Of a DNA stretch of 64,000 nt, positions 16,151-24,632 are shown one piece after another. The position numbers were made by a program, and so were the translations under genes. The stretch comes from Massilia terrae (GTDB lineage: Bacteria > Pseudomonadota > Gammaproteobacteria > Burkholderiales > Burkholderiaceae_D): the NCBI RefSeq assembly GCF_024753145.1, contig NZ_JANUGU010000007.1:124001-188000 (forward strand), given 5' to 3'. The first letter of the stretch is position 1. Every line of letters begins with the position of its first letter. The notes under the pieces are model-generated. The model was not told the DNA's origin. It saw nothing but the letters and a program-made list of their open reading frames with translations, and ran no database searches.

Positions 16151-17489
16151 TGGACACCTCCCCCGAAGCGGCGACTTGCCAGGACTGGATCGCGTTGTTG
16201 TGGTAGATCGAGCGGGTGCCGCGCACCGCCCGCAGTTCATTGATCTTCGGCTGCACGTAGCCGGTGTCGTCGATCGCGCGCGACTGCAGCACGCACGGCC
16301 CGCCGTCCCACACCCAGTCGATATTGAAGCGCGTCAGACACTTGTTCAGCACCGGGCCTTCCAGCCGCGCGGTGCGCCAGTTGCGCCCGCCGTCGACCGA
16401 CACATCCACCCGCTTGACCTTGCCGCGGCCCGACCACGCCAGCCCGGTGATGTTGTAGAAGCCCTTGTCCAGCAGGCGCTGGCCGCCGGACGGCGTGGTG
16501 ATCACCGACTTGCATTCCTGGATCGAGGTGTACTGGCGATACGAGCCATCCGGCATCGCGTCGATGTAGTGCACGGCTTCGTCCTTGGTGGCCCAGGGCT
16601 GGTCGCCGACCTTGATGCGGCGCAGCCACTTGACCCACGACACGCCCTGCACGCCCGGCACCACCAGGCGCAGCGGGTAGCCGTTCTCCGGCCGTAGCAT
16701 CTCGCCGTTCATGCCCCAGGCCACGATCACGTCGTCCAGCGCGCGGGTGATGTCGATGGTGCGCGTCATCGAGGAACCGTCGGCGCCTTCGGCCAGGATG
16801 TACTTGCCGTTCTTCTTGTCGTAGCCGCAGTCCTCCAGCAGCACCGACAGCGGCACGCCGGTGAACTCGCTGCAGCTGAGCATGCCGTGCGAGTACTGCA
16901 CGGTCGGCACCGCCACATTGCCCCACTCCATCGCCGTATTGGCGCCGCATTCGATGAAGTGCATGCGCGACACCGACGGCAGGCGCATCAGGTCGTCCAT
17001 CGTGTAGACCTTGGGCTGCTTCACCAGGCCATTGATCATCAGGCGGTGCTGGGCCGGATCGATATCCTGCCAGCCCTGGTGGTGACGCTCGAAATGCAGG
17101 CCGCTCGGGGTGATGATGCCGAACAGGCCTTGCAGCGGGGCGAAGGCCACCGAAGCCTGCGACACGCGCGTCAGGCCGGGCGACTCGCGCCGCTGCAGGT
17201 TGGCTTCGAACCTGGACGGCACGCCGTAGGGATTGGCGGCGACCGGCTTGCCCAGCGTGGTCGAATAGGCCGGCAGGTTCAGGATCGCGGGGTCGCCCTC
17301 GCCCACCTGCGCCATCGCCTTGCCCGCCGCGGCCGCGCTCACCGCCGCGCTGGCGGCCATGAAGCTCTTGCGCAGGAAGCCGCGCCGCTGCTGGTCCAGG
17401 CCGTCCTGCGTGATCGCCTGCGCCAGCGCGGGATCGACAAAGTTCTCGGGCGCGCGCAGCAGGCGCCCCGGTTTGCTGCTGTCTGTCAT
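16134..17489 (-). CDS. soxC: Sulfane dehydrogenase molybdopterin subunit SoxC
   Basis: 451 residues with a twin-arginine-like leader (QRRGFLRKSFMAASAAVSAA). It is a sulfite-oxidase-family molybdenum protein: the Mo-ligating cysteine lies in MHFIECGANTAMEWGN, with SCSEFTGVPLSVLLEDCG and WGMNGEMLRPENGYPLRLVVPG. The C-terminal dimerisation domain (VKRVDVSVDGGRNW) is complete. With SoxD it oxidises the sulfane sulfur on SoxY by six electrons. A candidate ArsR-type operator lies 18-48 bp upstream. Confidence 0.95.
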   Translation of the reverse strand: MTDSSKPGRLLRAPENFVDPALAQAITQDGLDQQRRGFLRKSFMAASAAVSAAAAGKAMAQVGEGDPAILNLPAYSTTLGKPVAANPYGVPSRFEANLQRRESPGLTRVSQASVAFAPLQGLFGIITPSGLHFERHHQGWQDIDPAQHRLMINGLVKQPKVYTMDDLMRLPSVSRMHFIECGANTAMEWGNVAVPTVQYSHGMLSCSEFTGVPLSVLLEDCGYDKKNGKYILAEGADGSSMTRTIDITRALDDVIVAWGMNGEMLRPENGYPLRLVVPGVQGVSWVKWLRRIKVGDQPWATKDEAVHYIDAMPDGSYRQYTSIQECKSVITTPSGGQRLLDKGFYNITGLAWSGRGKVKRVDVSVDGGRNWRTARLEGPVLNKCLTRFNIDWVWDGGPCVLQSRAIDDTGYVQPKINELRAVRGTRSIYHNNAIQSWQVAASGEVSNVQVY

Positions 17490-17506
17490 CTCGTCTCCAC
17501 CAATCG

Positions 17507-17537
17507 TTATGTGCGCATATAACTAAGCAGTCATATG
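17507..17537. promoter_or_regulatory. Candidate SoxR-type operator upstream of soxC
   Basis: TTATGTGCGCATATAA (17507-17522) is a near-perfect palindrome with one mismatched pair. It is followed by AGTCATATG (to 17537). The same two parts, GCGCATATA and AGTCATATG, recur fused at 19384-19404 ahead of the first gene of this island. ArsR-family regulators bind such AT-rich dyads, and the ArsR gene itself lies immediately upstream. Confidence 0.6.
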
Positions 17538-17572
17538 TCTTGTCGTGGCCGCCCCTTGTGCGGCTTTTTCTC

Positions 17573-17908
17573 TCAGGCTGTTACGCCGGGCACCACCATT
17601 CCGCTGCGGCTGGCCATGCGGCCGCACACCATCCGGCACAGCTCCACCGTGCGCTCGTCCTCGATCCGGTAGTACACCTGCGAGCCTTCCTTGCGGCGCG
17701 CCAGGATGCGGGCGCGGTACAGCATGTTCAGCTGGCGCGACACATTGGCCTGGGTCGACTCCACTTCGGCCACGATGTCGTTGACGGTGCGCTCGCCCTG
17801 GCAGACGGCGTACAGGATCTTCAGGCGCGTCGGCTGGGACAGCAGCGCGAAGTAATGCGAGACGTCCTCGAACAGCTGCTCCAGGGCCTTGCGGTCAGTC
17901 GAATCCAT
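17573..17908 (-). CDS. ArsR-family regulator of the sox cluster (SoxR-like)
   Basis: 111 residues forming a winged helix: LSQPTRLKILYAVCQGERTV, recognition helix STQANVSRQLNMLY, wing RRKEGSQVYYRI. Cysteines at 36, 91 and 95 could sense sulfur species by thiol chemistry, as reported for ArsR-type sulfur regulators. It is co-directional with and just upstream of soxC, and downstream of the DsrE gene. Palindromes flank the soxH-to-arsR segment, so autoregulated repression of the sox genes is likely. The specific inducer is not visible. Confidence 0.87.
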   Translation of the reverse strand: MDSTDRKALEQLFEDVSHYFALLSQPTRLKILYAVCQGERTVNDIVAEVESTQANVSRQLNMLYRARILARRKEGSQVYYRIEDERTVELCRMVCGRMASRSGMVVPGVTA

Positions 17909-17940
17909 GTTTCCTTATCTTCAAATAGGTAGAACGCCGC

Positions 17941-18363
17941 TCACGGCTTCAGGTAGGCATAGCCCTCGAACTGCAGGTGCGCGGCTTCGGCGACGCCGGA
18001 CGGCACGATCTTCGCTTCCGGGATCACGCGGCTCTTGTCGATGTGGCGCGCTTCCAGCGTGTTGTTGCACACGTCGAATTGCACGTTGTTGTGCATGACC
18101 AGTTCCTGCACCGTGGCGTCGTAGGGATTGCCGTTGGCGTTGGCCGCGCCTTCCAGCAGGAAGTCGATACCGGCGCCATTGGTCACCACGACGATCTTCA
18201 CGCCGGGCACGGCCTTCAGGTGGTTGCGGATGTTGTTCAGGGCGGTGGTGGCGCGGCTGGCGTCGGTGATGTGGTACACCACCTTTTCCTCGCGCGGGGC
18301 GGCGGTGGCGCCCACCGTGGTCCACGCCAACAGGGCCAGCAGCAGCGTGCGGATGATTTTCAT
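17941..18363 (-). CDS. Exported DsrE-family protein
   Basis: 140 residues from the ATG at 18363. Signal peptide MKIIRTLLLALLAWTTVGATAA, then a DsrE/F-like alpha-beta domain (KVVYHITDASRATTALNNIR, VKIVVVTNGAGIDFLLEG, VQFDVCNNTL). The cysteine in VCNNTL occupies the position where DsrE-type proteins can carry a persulfide. Periplasmic DsrE-like genes are common beside sox operons; a role in sulfur trafficking is inference. Gaps to its neighbours are 19 and 32 bp, consistent with one transcript. Confidence 0.82.
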   Translation of the reverse strand: MKIIRTLLLALLAWTTVGATAAPREEKVVYHITDASRATTALNNIRNHLKAVPGVKIVVVTNGAGIDFLLEGAANANGNPYDATVQELVMHNNVQFDVCNNTLEARHIDKSRVIPEAKIVPSGVAEAAHLQFEGYAYLKP

Positions 18364-18382
18364 GGTCGGTCTCCTCGTTGGC

Positions 18383-19339
18383 TCAGTGGGTGGACAGGCT
18401 CTCGCGCTCCATGCCCAGGTAGGTGTCGTAGGCATTGACGCGGTTGGCCTGCTCGAATGCGGGGTAATCCTTGAAACGGCTCCAGTCGGTGGCCGCGTAG
18501 GCCTCGTCGAATGGCGTCATCGCGTTCACCGCCTCGCCCATCGCATGGCGCAGGAAGCGCAGGTAGTCGCGGGTGAAGACGATGTCGTCGGCCGGCTTGC
18601 TGGAGGGCGCGCCGTGGCCGGGGATGGCGATGGCCGGATGCATGGACAGCATGGTGTCGAGCGCAGCCAGCCAGCGCTTGCTGTCGGCGGTGCCGACGAA
18701 GGGCACGCGGCCGGTCACGAACATGTCGCCGGCGAACAGCACCTTGTCTTCTTCCACGTACAGCATGATGTCTTCGGGCGAATGGGCGCCGCTGGAATCG
18801 ATCACGCGGAAATGCAGCTTGCCCATCGTGAAGCGCTCCTCGCCGCCGGGCGGCAGTGCCAGCCAGCGGTCGGCCGGCATCAGCTTCGTGTCCGCGTTGA
18901 CCCAAGGAGCGAGGTCGGTCTTGCGCTGCTCGAAGCGCTTGAGGGTGTCGTCGGAAGCCAGCGACGCCTTGCCGTTGGCGTGGGCCCAGATCTCGGCGCC
19001 CTGCGCCTTCAGCGACTGCAGGCCGTAGAAGTGGTCGGCGTGATAGTGGCTGACGATCACGCGGCGGATCGGCTCCTTGCTGATCTTGCGGATCGCGTCG
19101 ACCATGGCCTGGCCGAGCGCGGGGGTGGCGAGCGCATCGAACACCACCACGCCGTCGCCCGTGACGACGAAGCCGGCATTCGACATGAAGCCCTTGTTGG
19201 CCTGGCTGGCCATGCCGGCCGCGCCCTGGAACATCCAGATGTGGGGAGAGATCTTTTGCGGGGTCAGGACGATCGTGTCCGCCGCATGCACGCGGCACAC
19301 AGACAGCAGCAGGACCAGGAACCCCAGGCAACGGCGCAC
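18383..19339 (-). CDS. Exported metallo-beta-lactamase-fold hydrolase (SoxH-like)
   Basis: 318 residues, GTG start at 19339. Signal peptide (RRCLGFLVLLLSVCRVHA), then the MBL fold: zinc motif VSHYHADHFYG, DSSGAHSPEDIMLYVEEDKVLFAGD and GHGAPSS. It resembles the SoxH proteins linked to sox clusters, whose substrate is not established; thiol-bound sulfur compounds are plausible. It is the first gene of the minus-strand sulfur operon, with a palindromic operator 45-65 bp upstream. Confidence 0.85.
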   Translation of the reverse strand: MRRCLGFLVLLLSVCRVHAADTIVLTPQKISPHIWMFQGAAGMASQANKGFMSNAGFVVTGDGVVVFDALATPALGQAMVDAIRKISKEPIRRVIVSHYHADHFYGLQSLKAQGAEIWAHANGKASLASDDTLKRFEQRKTDLAPWVNADTKLMPADRWLALPPGGEERFTMGKLHFRVIDSSGAHSPEDIMLYVEEDKVLFAGDMFVTGRVPFVGTADSKRWLAALDTMLSMHPAIAIPGHGAPSSKPADDIVFTRDYLRFLRHAMGEAVNAMTPFDEAYAATDWSRFKDYPAFEQANRVNAYDTYLGMERESLSTH

Positions 19340-19383
19340 TTCGTCTCCCCTCGTCGGGCGGCAGCTTGGGCTGCTCGATTGAA

Positions 19384-19404
19384 CATATGACTATATGCGC
19401 ATAT
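19384..19404. promoter_or_regulatory. Candidate SoxR-type operator upstream of the soxH-like gene
   Basis: CATATGACT joined to the perfect 12-bp palindrome ATATGCGCATAT (19393-19404). Read on the minus strand this is GCGCATATAGTCATATG, sharing both halves with the site ahead of soxC. Placed 45-65 bp before the first gene of the island, it is well situated to control the whole operon. Confidence 0.6.
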
Positions 19405-19443
19405 TGCCAAGTTTTAATAATCTATGTCAAGATTTCTTTGTGG

Positions 19444-20007
19444 CTAGAATTCGCCGCGCGCGCCGCGGTCGAGCATCTTGACCATGGTCGCGCGCATCCG
19501 CAGCGCCGAGGCGCGCAGCTCGGGCGGCAGCTTGCGGCCCATGTGGATCAGGATGTCCATGTCGAGCGTGTACAGCCACAGGCCGTCGTCCTTTTCCAAC
19601 AGCGTGATGCGGCACGGCAGGTAGGCCGCCATGGCCGGGCTGAAGTCGACCATCTGGCGCGCGGTCTCGGGGCTGCAGTAAGAATATACCTTGAGGAAGC
19701 GCTGCGGTTTGCCGCTGCGCGCCTCCAGCTCCTTCGACAGCGGCAGCATGCCGACTTCCTTGACGTTGTCCTCGGCGGCGACGCTGGCCAGCGCCTCCTC
19801 CACTTCCGCCACCGACACGCCCGGCGCCACCTTGCGCGACCAGGTGGTGGCGGCGGCGATGTCGCCATCGGCGTCGATCCAGCGGTCCCATAAACGATGG
19901 GCCTGGGCGCCGGCGCCGTCCTCCAGTTTGGATGCGGTGCGCAGGGTACCGCAGCCGCACAGGCAGGCCGACAGCAGCAACAGGACAAGGGATGGCTTCA
20001 GAGACAT
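19444..20007 (-). CDS. DUF302-domain lipoprotein
   Basis: 187 residues. The N-terminus has a lipoprotein signal with lipobox LSAC (Cys15). The C-terminal half carries a DUF302-like domain (KVYSYCSPETARQMVDFSPAMAAYLPCRI, then LWLYTLDMDILIHMGRKLPPEL). DUF302 proteins are frequent in sulfur-metabolism gene neighbourhoods, but their function is not defined. It is divergent from the BigR-like regulator over a 26-bp palindrome, so it is probably part of that regulon. Confidence 0.8.
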   Translation of the reverse strand: MSLKPSLVLLLLSACLCGCGTLRTASKLEDGAGAQAHRLWDRWIDADGDIAAATTWSRKVAPGVSVAEVEEALASVAAEDNVKEVGMLPLSKELEARSGKPQRFLKVYSYCSPETARQMVDFSPAMAAYLPCRITLLEKDDGLWLYTLDMDILIHMGRKLPPELRASALRMRATMVKMLDRGARGEF

Positions 20008-20042
20008 AAATGCATTCTAGCAAGCGTTCACGGCGGCAGGAC

Positions 20043-20068
20043 AACAATCTATATATTTATAGATTGTT
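20043..20068. promoter_or_regulatory. Palindromic operator upstream of the BigR-like gene
   Basis: AACAATCTATA (20043-20053) and TATAGATTGTT (20058-20068) are exact inverted repeats with a 4-bp spacer. They lie between the DUF302 gene and the ArsR-family gene that starts at 20089. AT-rich dyads of this size are typical BigR/SqrR operators. The position allows control of both divergent units. Confidence 0.72.
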
Positions 20069-20088
20069 TTAAGATAGAATGTCGAATC

Positions 20089-20415
20089 ATGAAAACCGAC
20101 CACCAAATCCTCGACCTTGAGGCGATGCAGGAATCGGCCACCCAGGCTTGCGCCCTGCTGAAGACACTCGGCAACCGCGACCGCCTGCTCCTGCTGTGCC
20201 AGCTGAGCCAGGGCGAGTACTGCGTCAGCGAACTGGAACAGCAGCTGCAGATCCAGCAGCCCACCCTGTCCCAGCAACTGGCGGTGCTGCGCGAGGAACA
20301 GCTGGTCGCCACCCGCCGCGAAGGCAAGCAGATCTTCTACCGGGTCGCCAGCAAGGAAGCGCTGGCGGTGATGCAGGTCTTGTACGAGCAGTTCTGCAAA
20401 GGAGCAAAAAAATGA
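20089..20415 (+). CDS. BigR/SqrR-like ArsR-family sulfide-responsive regulator
   Basis: 108 residues, winged helix ([20 protein letters not shown], recognition helix [14 protein letters not shown], wing [11 protein letters not shown]). Cys37 and Cys103 are exactly 66 residues apart, the spacing known for the redox pairs of BigR (C42/C108) and SqrR (C41/C107), which form a polysulfide bridge on sulfide exposure. The start at 20089 is taken because it gives a standard-length protein just after the palindrome. The stop overlaps the next ATG (ATGA), so it heads an operon with sulfur-type membrane proteins. Confidence 0.87.
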   Translation: MKTDHQILDLEAMQESATQACALLKTLGNRDRLLLLCQLSQGEYCVSELEQQLQIQQPTLSQQLAVLREEQLVATRREGKQIFYRVASKEALAVMQVLYEQFCKGAKK

Positions 20416-20843
20416 CGATCGACTGGATCCACTTTACGCCGTGGACCTCGCTGCTGGGCGGCTTGCTGATCGGCCTCGCCGCGGCCGCCTTCGTGCTGCT
20501 GAATGGCCGCATCGCCGGCGTCAGCGGCATCCTCGGCGGGCTGCTGCGTCCCGCGCGCGGCGACCTCGGCTGGCGCATCGCCTTCCTCGCCGGGCTGGCC
20601 GGCGCGCCGCTGGTGTACGGGCTGGCGCATGCCTTGCCGCAGGTGACGATCGAGGCCGATACCGGCACCCTGGTCGTGGCCGGGCTGCTGGTCGGCATCG
20701 GCACGCGCTACGGTTCCGGCTGCACCAGCGGCCACGGCGTGTGCGGGATCTCGCGACTGTCGCCGCGCTCGCTGGTGGCCACCGCCGCCTTCATGCTGGC
20801 CGGCTTCGTCATCGTGTTTGTCGTCCGCCACCTGTTCGGCTAA
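20412..20843 (+). CDS. YeeE/YedE-family membrane protein (PmpA-like)
   Basis: 143 residues, about four membrane helices. It carries the family motif [12 protein letters not shown] (about residues 98-109), whose cysteines are used in YeeE-type thiosulfate uptake channels. Short YeeE pairs (PmpA/PmpB) accompany BigR-type regulators. Translationally coupled to the regulator by an ATGA overlap. Likely moves a sulfur compound across the inner membrane together with the next protein; substrate and direction are inference. Confidence 0.86.
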   Translation: MTIDWIHFTPWTSLLGGLLIGLAAAAFVLLNGRIAGVSGILGGLLRPARGDLGWRIAFLAGLAGAPLVYGLAHALPQVTIEADTGTLVVAGLLVGIGTRYGSGCTSGHGVCGISRLSPRSLVATAAFMLAGFVIVFVVRHLFG

Positions 20844-20853
20844 GGAGAGCAAG

Positions 20854-21291
20854 ATGCAGATTTTTGTTTCGCTGTTGGTCGGGCTGGTGTTCGGCATCGG
20901 CCTGATCGTGGCCGGCATGACCGACCCGTCGAAGGTCATCGGCTTCCTCGACCTCGGCGGGCGCTGGGATCCGTCGCTGGCCTTCGTGATGGGCGGCGCG
21001 ATCCTGGTCGGGCTGGGCGCGTTCCGCCTCGCCGGCCGGCGCGAGCGTTCGATGCTCGGAGAAACGATGCGGCTGCCGGGCGCGACGCGCATCGACCGCC
21101 GGCTGGTGCTGGGCAGCCTGGCCTTCGGCGCCGGCTGGGGTTTGGCCGGCTTCTGCCCCGGCCCCGCCCTCGCCTCGCTGCTCACCGGCAGCGGCAAGCC
21201 GGTGCTGTTCACGCTGGCGATGCTGGCGGGGATGGGTGTGTTCGAGCTGTTCGAACGCAGCGCGGCCAGCCGCGCGCGGCAGGGAGCCTGA
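20854..21291 (+). CDS. YeeE/YedE-family membrane protein, second half (PmpB-like)
   Basis: 145 residues with about four membrane helices: GMTDPSKVIGFLDLGGRWDPSLAFVMGGAI, then GAGWGLAGFCPGPAL with the conserved cysteine. This is the usual second member of split YeeE/YedE pairs. Start at 20854 follows AAGGAGAGCAAG; 10 bp separate it from the PmpA-like gene and only 2 bp from the TauE-like gene, so all are in one operon. Confidence 0.86.
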   Translation: MQIFVSLLVGLVFGIGLIVAGMTDPSKVIGFLDLGGRWDPSLAFVMGGAILVGLGAFRLAGRRERSMLGETMRLPGATRIDRRLVLGSLAFGAGWGLAGFCPGPALASLLTGSGKPVLFTLAMLAGMGVFELFERSAASRARQGA

Positions 21292-21293
21292 GC

Positions 21294-22082
21294 ATGCCGG
21301 GCAGCCTCGGACTTGGCCTGGTGGTCGGCATCATCCTGGCGCTGACCGGCGCCGGCGGCGGCATCCTCGCGGTGCCGCTGCTCATCTTCGGCACCGGCAT
21401 CGGGGTCGCGCAGGCGGGACCGATCGGGTTGCTGGCGGTGGGCATGGCGGCGGTGCTGGGCGCCCTGCTCGGCCTGCGCGCCGGCGTGGTGCGCTACCGC
21501 GCCGCGCTGCTGATCGCCGCCACCGGCATGGTGCTGTCGCCGGCCGGCCTGTGGCTGGCGCGCCGGGTCGACAACCGCTGGCTCGGCATCGTGTTCGCGC
21601 TGACCCTGCTGTACGTGGCGGTCATGACTTACCGCCGCGCCGGCGCGCCGGTTGCGGAACGTGTGCAGGTGCCGGTGTGCGTGCGCGACGGCGGCAGCGG
21701 CCGCTTCATCTGGACCCGCCCCTGCGCGCGGGCAATGGCGCTGTCGGGCGCGCTGGCCGGGCTGCTGTCGGGCTTGCTGGGCGTGGGCGGCGGTTTCGTG
21801 ATGGTGCCGGCGCTGCAGCGCTACACCGACCTGCCGATGAAATCCGTGGTCGCCACTTCGCTTGCCGTGATCGCGCTGGTGTCGATGACCGGCGTGGCCG
21901 CGACCGCCGTCAGCGGCCACATGGACTGGCAAATCGCCGCGCCGTTTTCGGCCGGCGCGCTGGCGGGCATGCTGGGCGGGCGCGCGATCGCGTCACGCCT
22001 CGCGGGACCGCATCTTCAGAAAGGCTTCGCGGCCATCTCGGCGGTGGTCGCGGTCTGCATGATCGGCAAAGCGTTCGCGTAA
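21294..22082 (+). CDS. TauE/SafE-family sulfite/anion exporter
   Basis: 262 residues, about eight membrane helices arranged as two similar halves (GLVVGIILALTGAGGGILAV and GALAGLLSGLLGVGGGFVMV), the internal repeat typical of TauE/SafE permeases. These proteins export sulfite, sulfoacetate or related anions. Its position at the end of the BigR-like operon suits export of sulfite formed during sulfide or thiosulfate oxidation. Confidence 0.9.
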   Translation: MPGSLGLGLVVGIILALTGAGGGILAVPLLIFGTGIGVAQAGPIGLLAVGMAAVLGALLGLRAGVVRYRAALLIAATGMVLSPAGLWLARRVDNRWLGIVFALTLLYVAVMTYRRAGAPVAERVQVPVCVRDGGSGRFIWTRPCARAMALSGALAGLLSGLLGVGGGFVMVPALQRYTDLPMKSVVATSLAVIALVSMTGVAATAVSGHMDWQIAAPFSAGALAGMLGGRAIASRLAGPHLQKGFAAISAVVAVCMIGKAFA

Positions 22083-22087
22083 AGCGT

Positions 22088-22579
22088 TCAGAGCTCCATC
22101 ACCATCTCGTGCCAGGCCATGCCGCCGTGGTCGGACGCGGACGGCTTCACGTAGCGGTAGCCGAAGTGTGCGTACAGGTCGACGTGGCGTTCCTTGCACA
22201 TCAGGTGGATGGTCTGCTTGCCCATCCGGCGCATACGCTCGACGAAGGTGCGCATCAGCAGCGTCGAATAGCCCTTGCCCTGCCAGGCTGGATCGAGCAC
22301 GACCGACATGACCACGACGTTCGGCGCCGCCGGATCATGGCCGACCAATTCCTTGAACGCCTCGTCCGACATGATCACTTCGTGCGCGCAGCCGCAGTTG
22401 ATGAAGCCGATGACCTCGCCGCTGAGCTCGATCACGAGGAAACCTTCCGGATACTGGGCGATACGGGTCGCGATCTTCTCGCGCGTGGCGGCCTCGTCGC
22501 CCTCGTAGGCGGTGATTTCGATGTGGTAGCAGCGGTCGGTGTCGGACGGCCGGGCTTGGCGGAAGGTGGGAGTGCTCAT
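22088..22579 (-). CDS. GNAT-family N-acetyltransferase
   Basis: 163 residues with the GNAT fold: acetyl-CoA loop LDPAWQGKGYSTLLMRTFVERM preceded by VVVMSVVLDP, and C-terminal YAHFGYRYV. The loop matches the Q/RxxGxG/A pattern as QGKGYS. The substrate is unknown. It lies alone, downstream of the tRNA-Ser terminator and convergent with the exporter gene (5 bp apart), so it is unlikely to belong to the sulfur island. Confidence 0.85.
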   Translation of the reverse strand: MSTPTFRQARPSDTDRCYHIEITAYEGDEAATREKIATRIAQYPEGFLVIELSGEVIGFINCGCAHEVIMSDEAFKELVGHDPAAPNVVVMSVVLDPAWQGKGYSTLLMRTFVERMRRMGKQTIHLMCKERHVDLYAHFGYRYVKPSASDHGGMAWHEMVMEL

Positions 22580-22607
22580 GGCGGAATGGTCGGCAATGCG
22601 GAAAAGA

Positions 22608-22632
22608 AAAAAGCTCCCGGCGGGAGCTTTTT
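22608..22632 (-). terminator. Intrinsic terminator after tRNA-Ser
   Basis: On the minus strand, a GC stem AGCTCCCG/CGGGAGCT with flanking A/T pairs and a TTTTTTCTTTT tract follows the tRNA by 9 bases. The hairpin lies between the tRNA and the GNAT gene. Confidence 0.8.
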
Positions 22633-22639
22633 CCAGATA

Positions 22640-22730
<91 letters not shown>

Positions 22731-22815
22731 AGGTATTCGCTTGGTCGTGTGCTCACGAGAAGCGAGATTATAGCAAGGTCTTTTGGTTCTTGGAAGAGCT
22801 CGGCAGTACTCAAAA

Positions 22816-22843
22816 ATGGGATTCCCGCGTGCGCGGGAAGTCG
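22816..22843. repeat. REP-like palindrome
   Basis: ATGGGATTCCCGCGTGCGCG followed by GGAAGTC is an imperfect copy of the dispersed CCCGC-N-GCGGG element found at six other places in the window. It lies between serS and tRNA-Ser. Confidence 0.6.
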
Positions 22844-22894
22844 GGTCCGGCAGTGCCGGGCACGACGATATCGCTTAGTTGAAGCCTCCGGGTA

Positions 22895-24517
<1,623 letters not shown>

Positions 24518-24632
24518 TCAGAAGTGGTTCGGTATGGTGCTACTGTACCCACCCACTCCCGCCGCCGCCACCGGCTTGCGACGAAGCGCACAAAACACGG
24601 GACGAACTGCAAAAAGCCCGTGTTTAAGCCAT

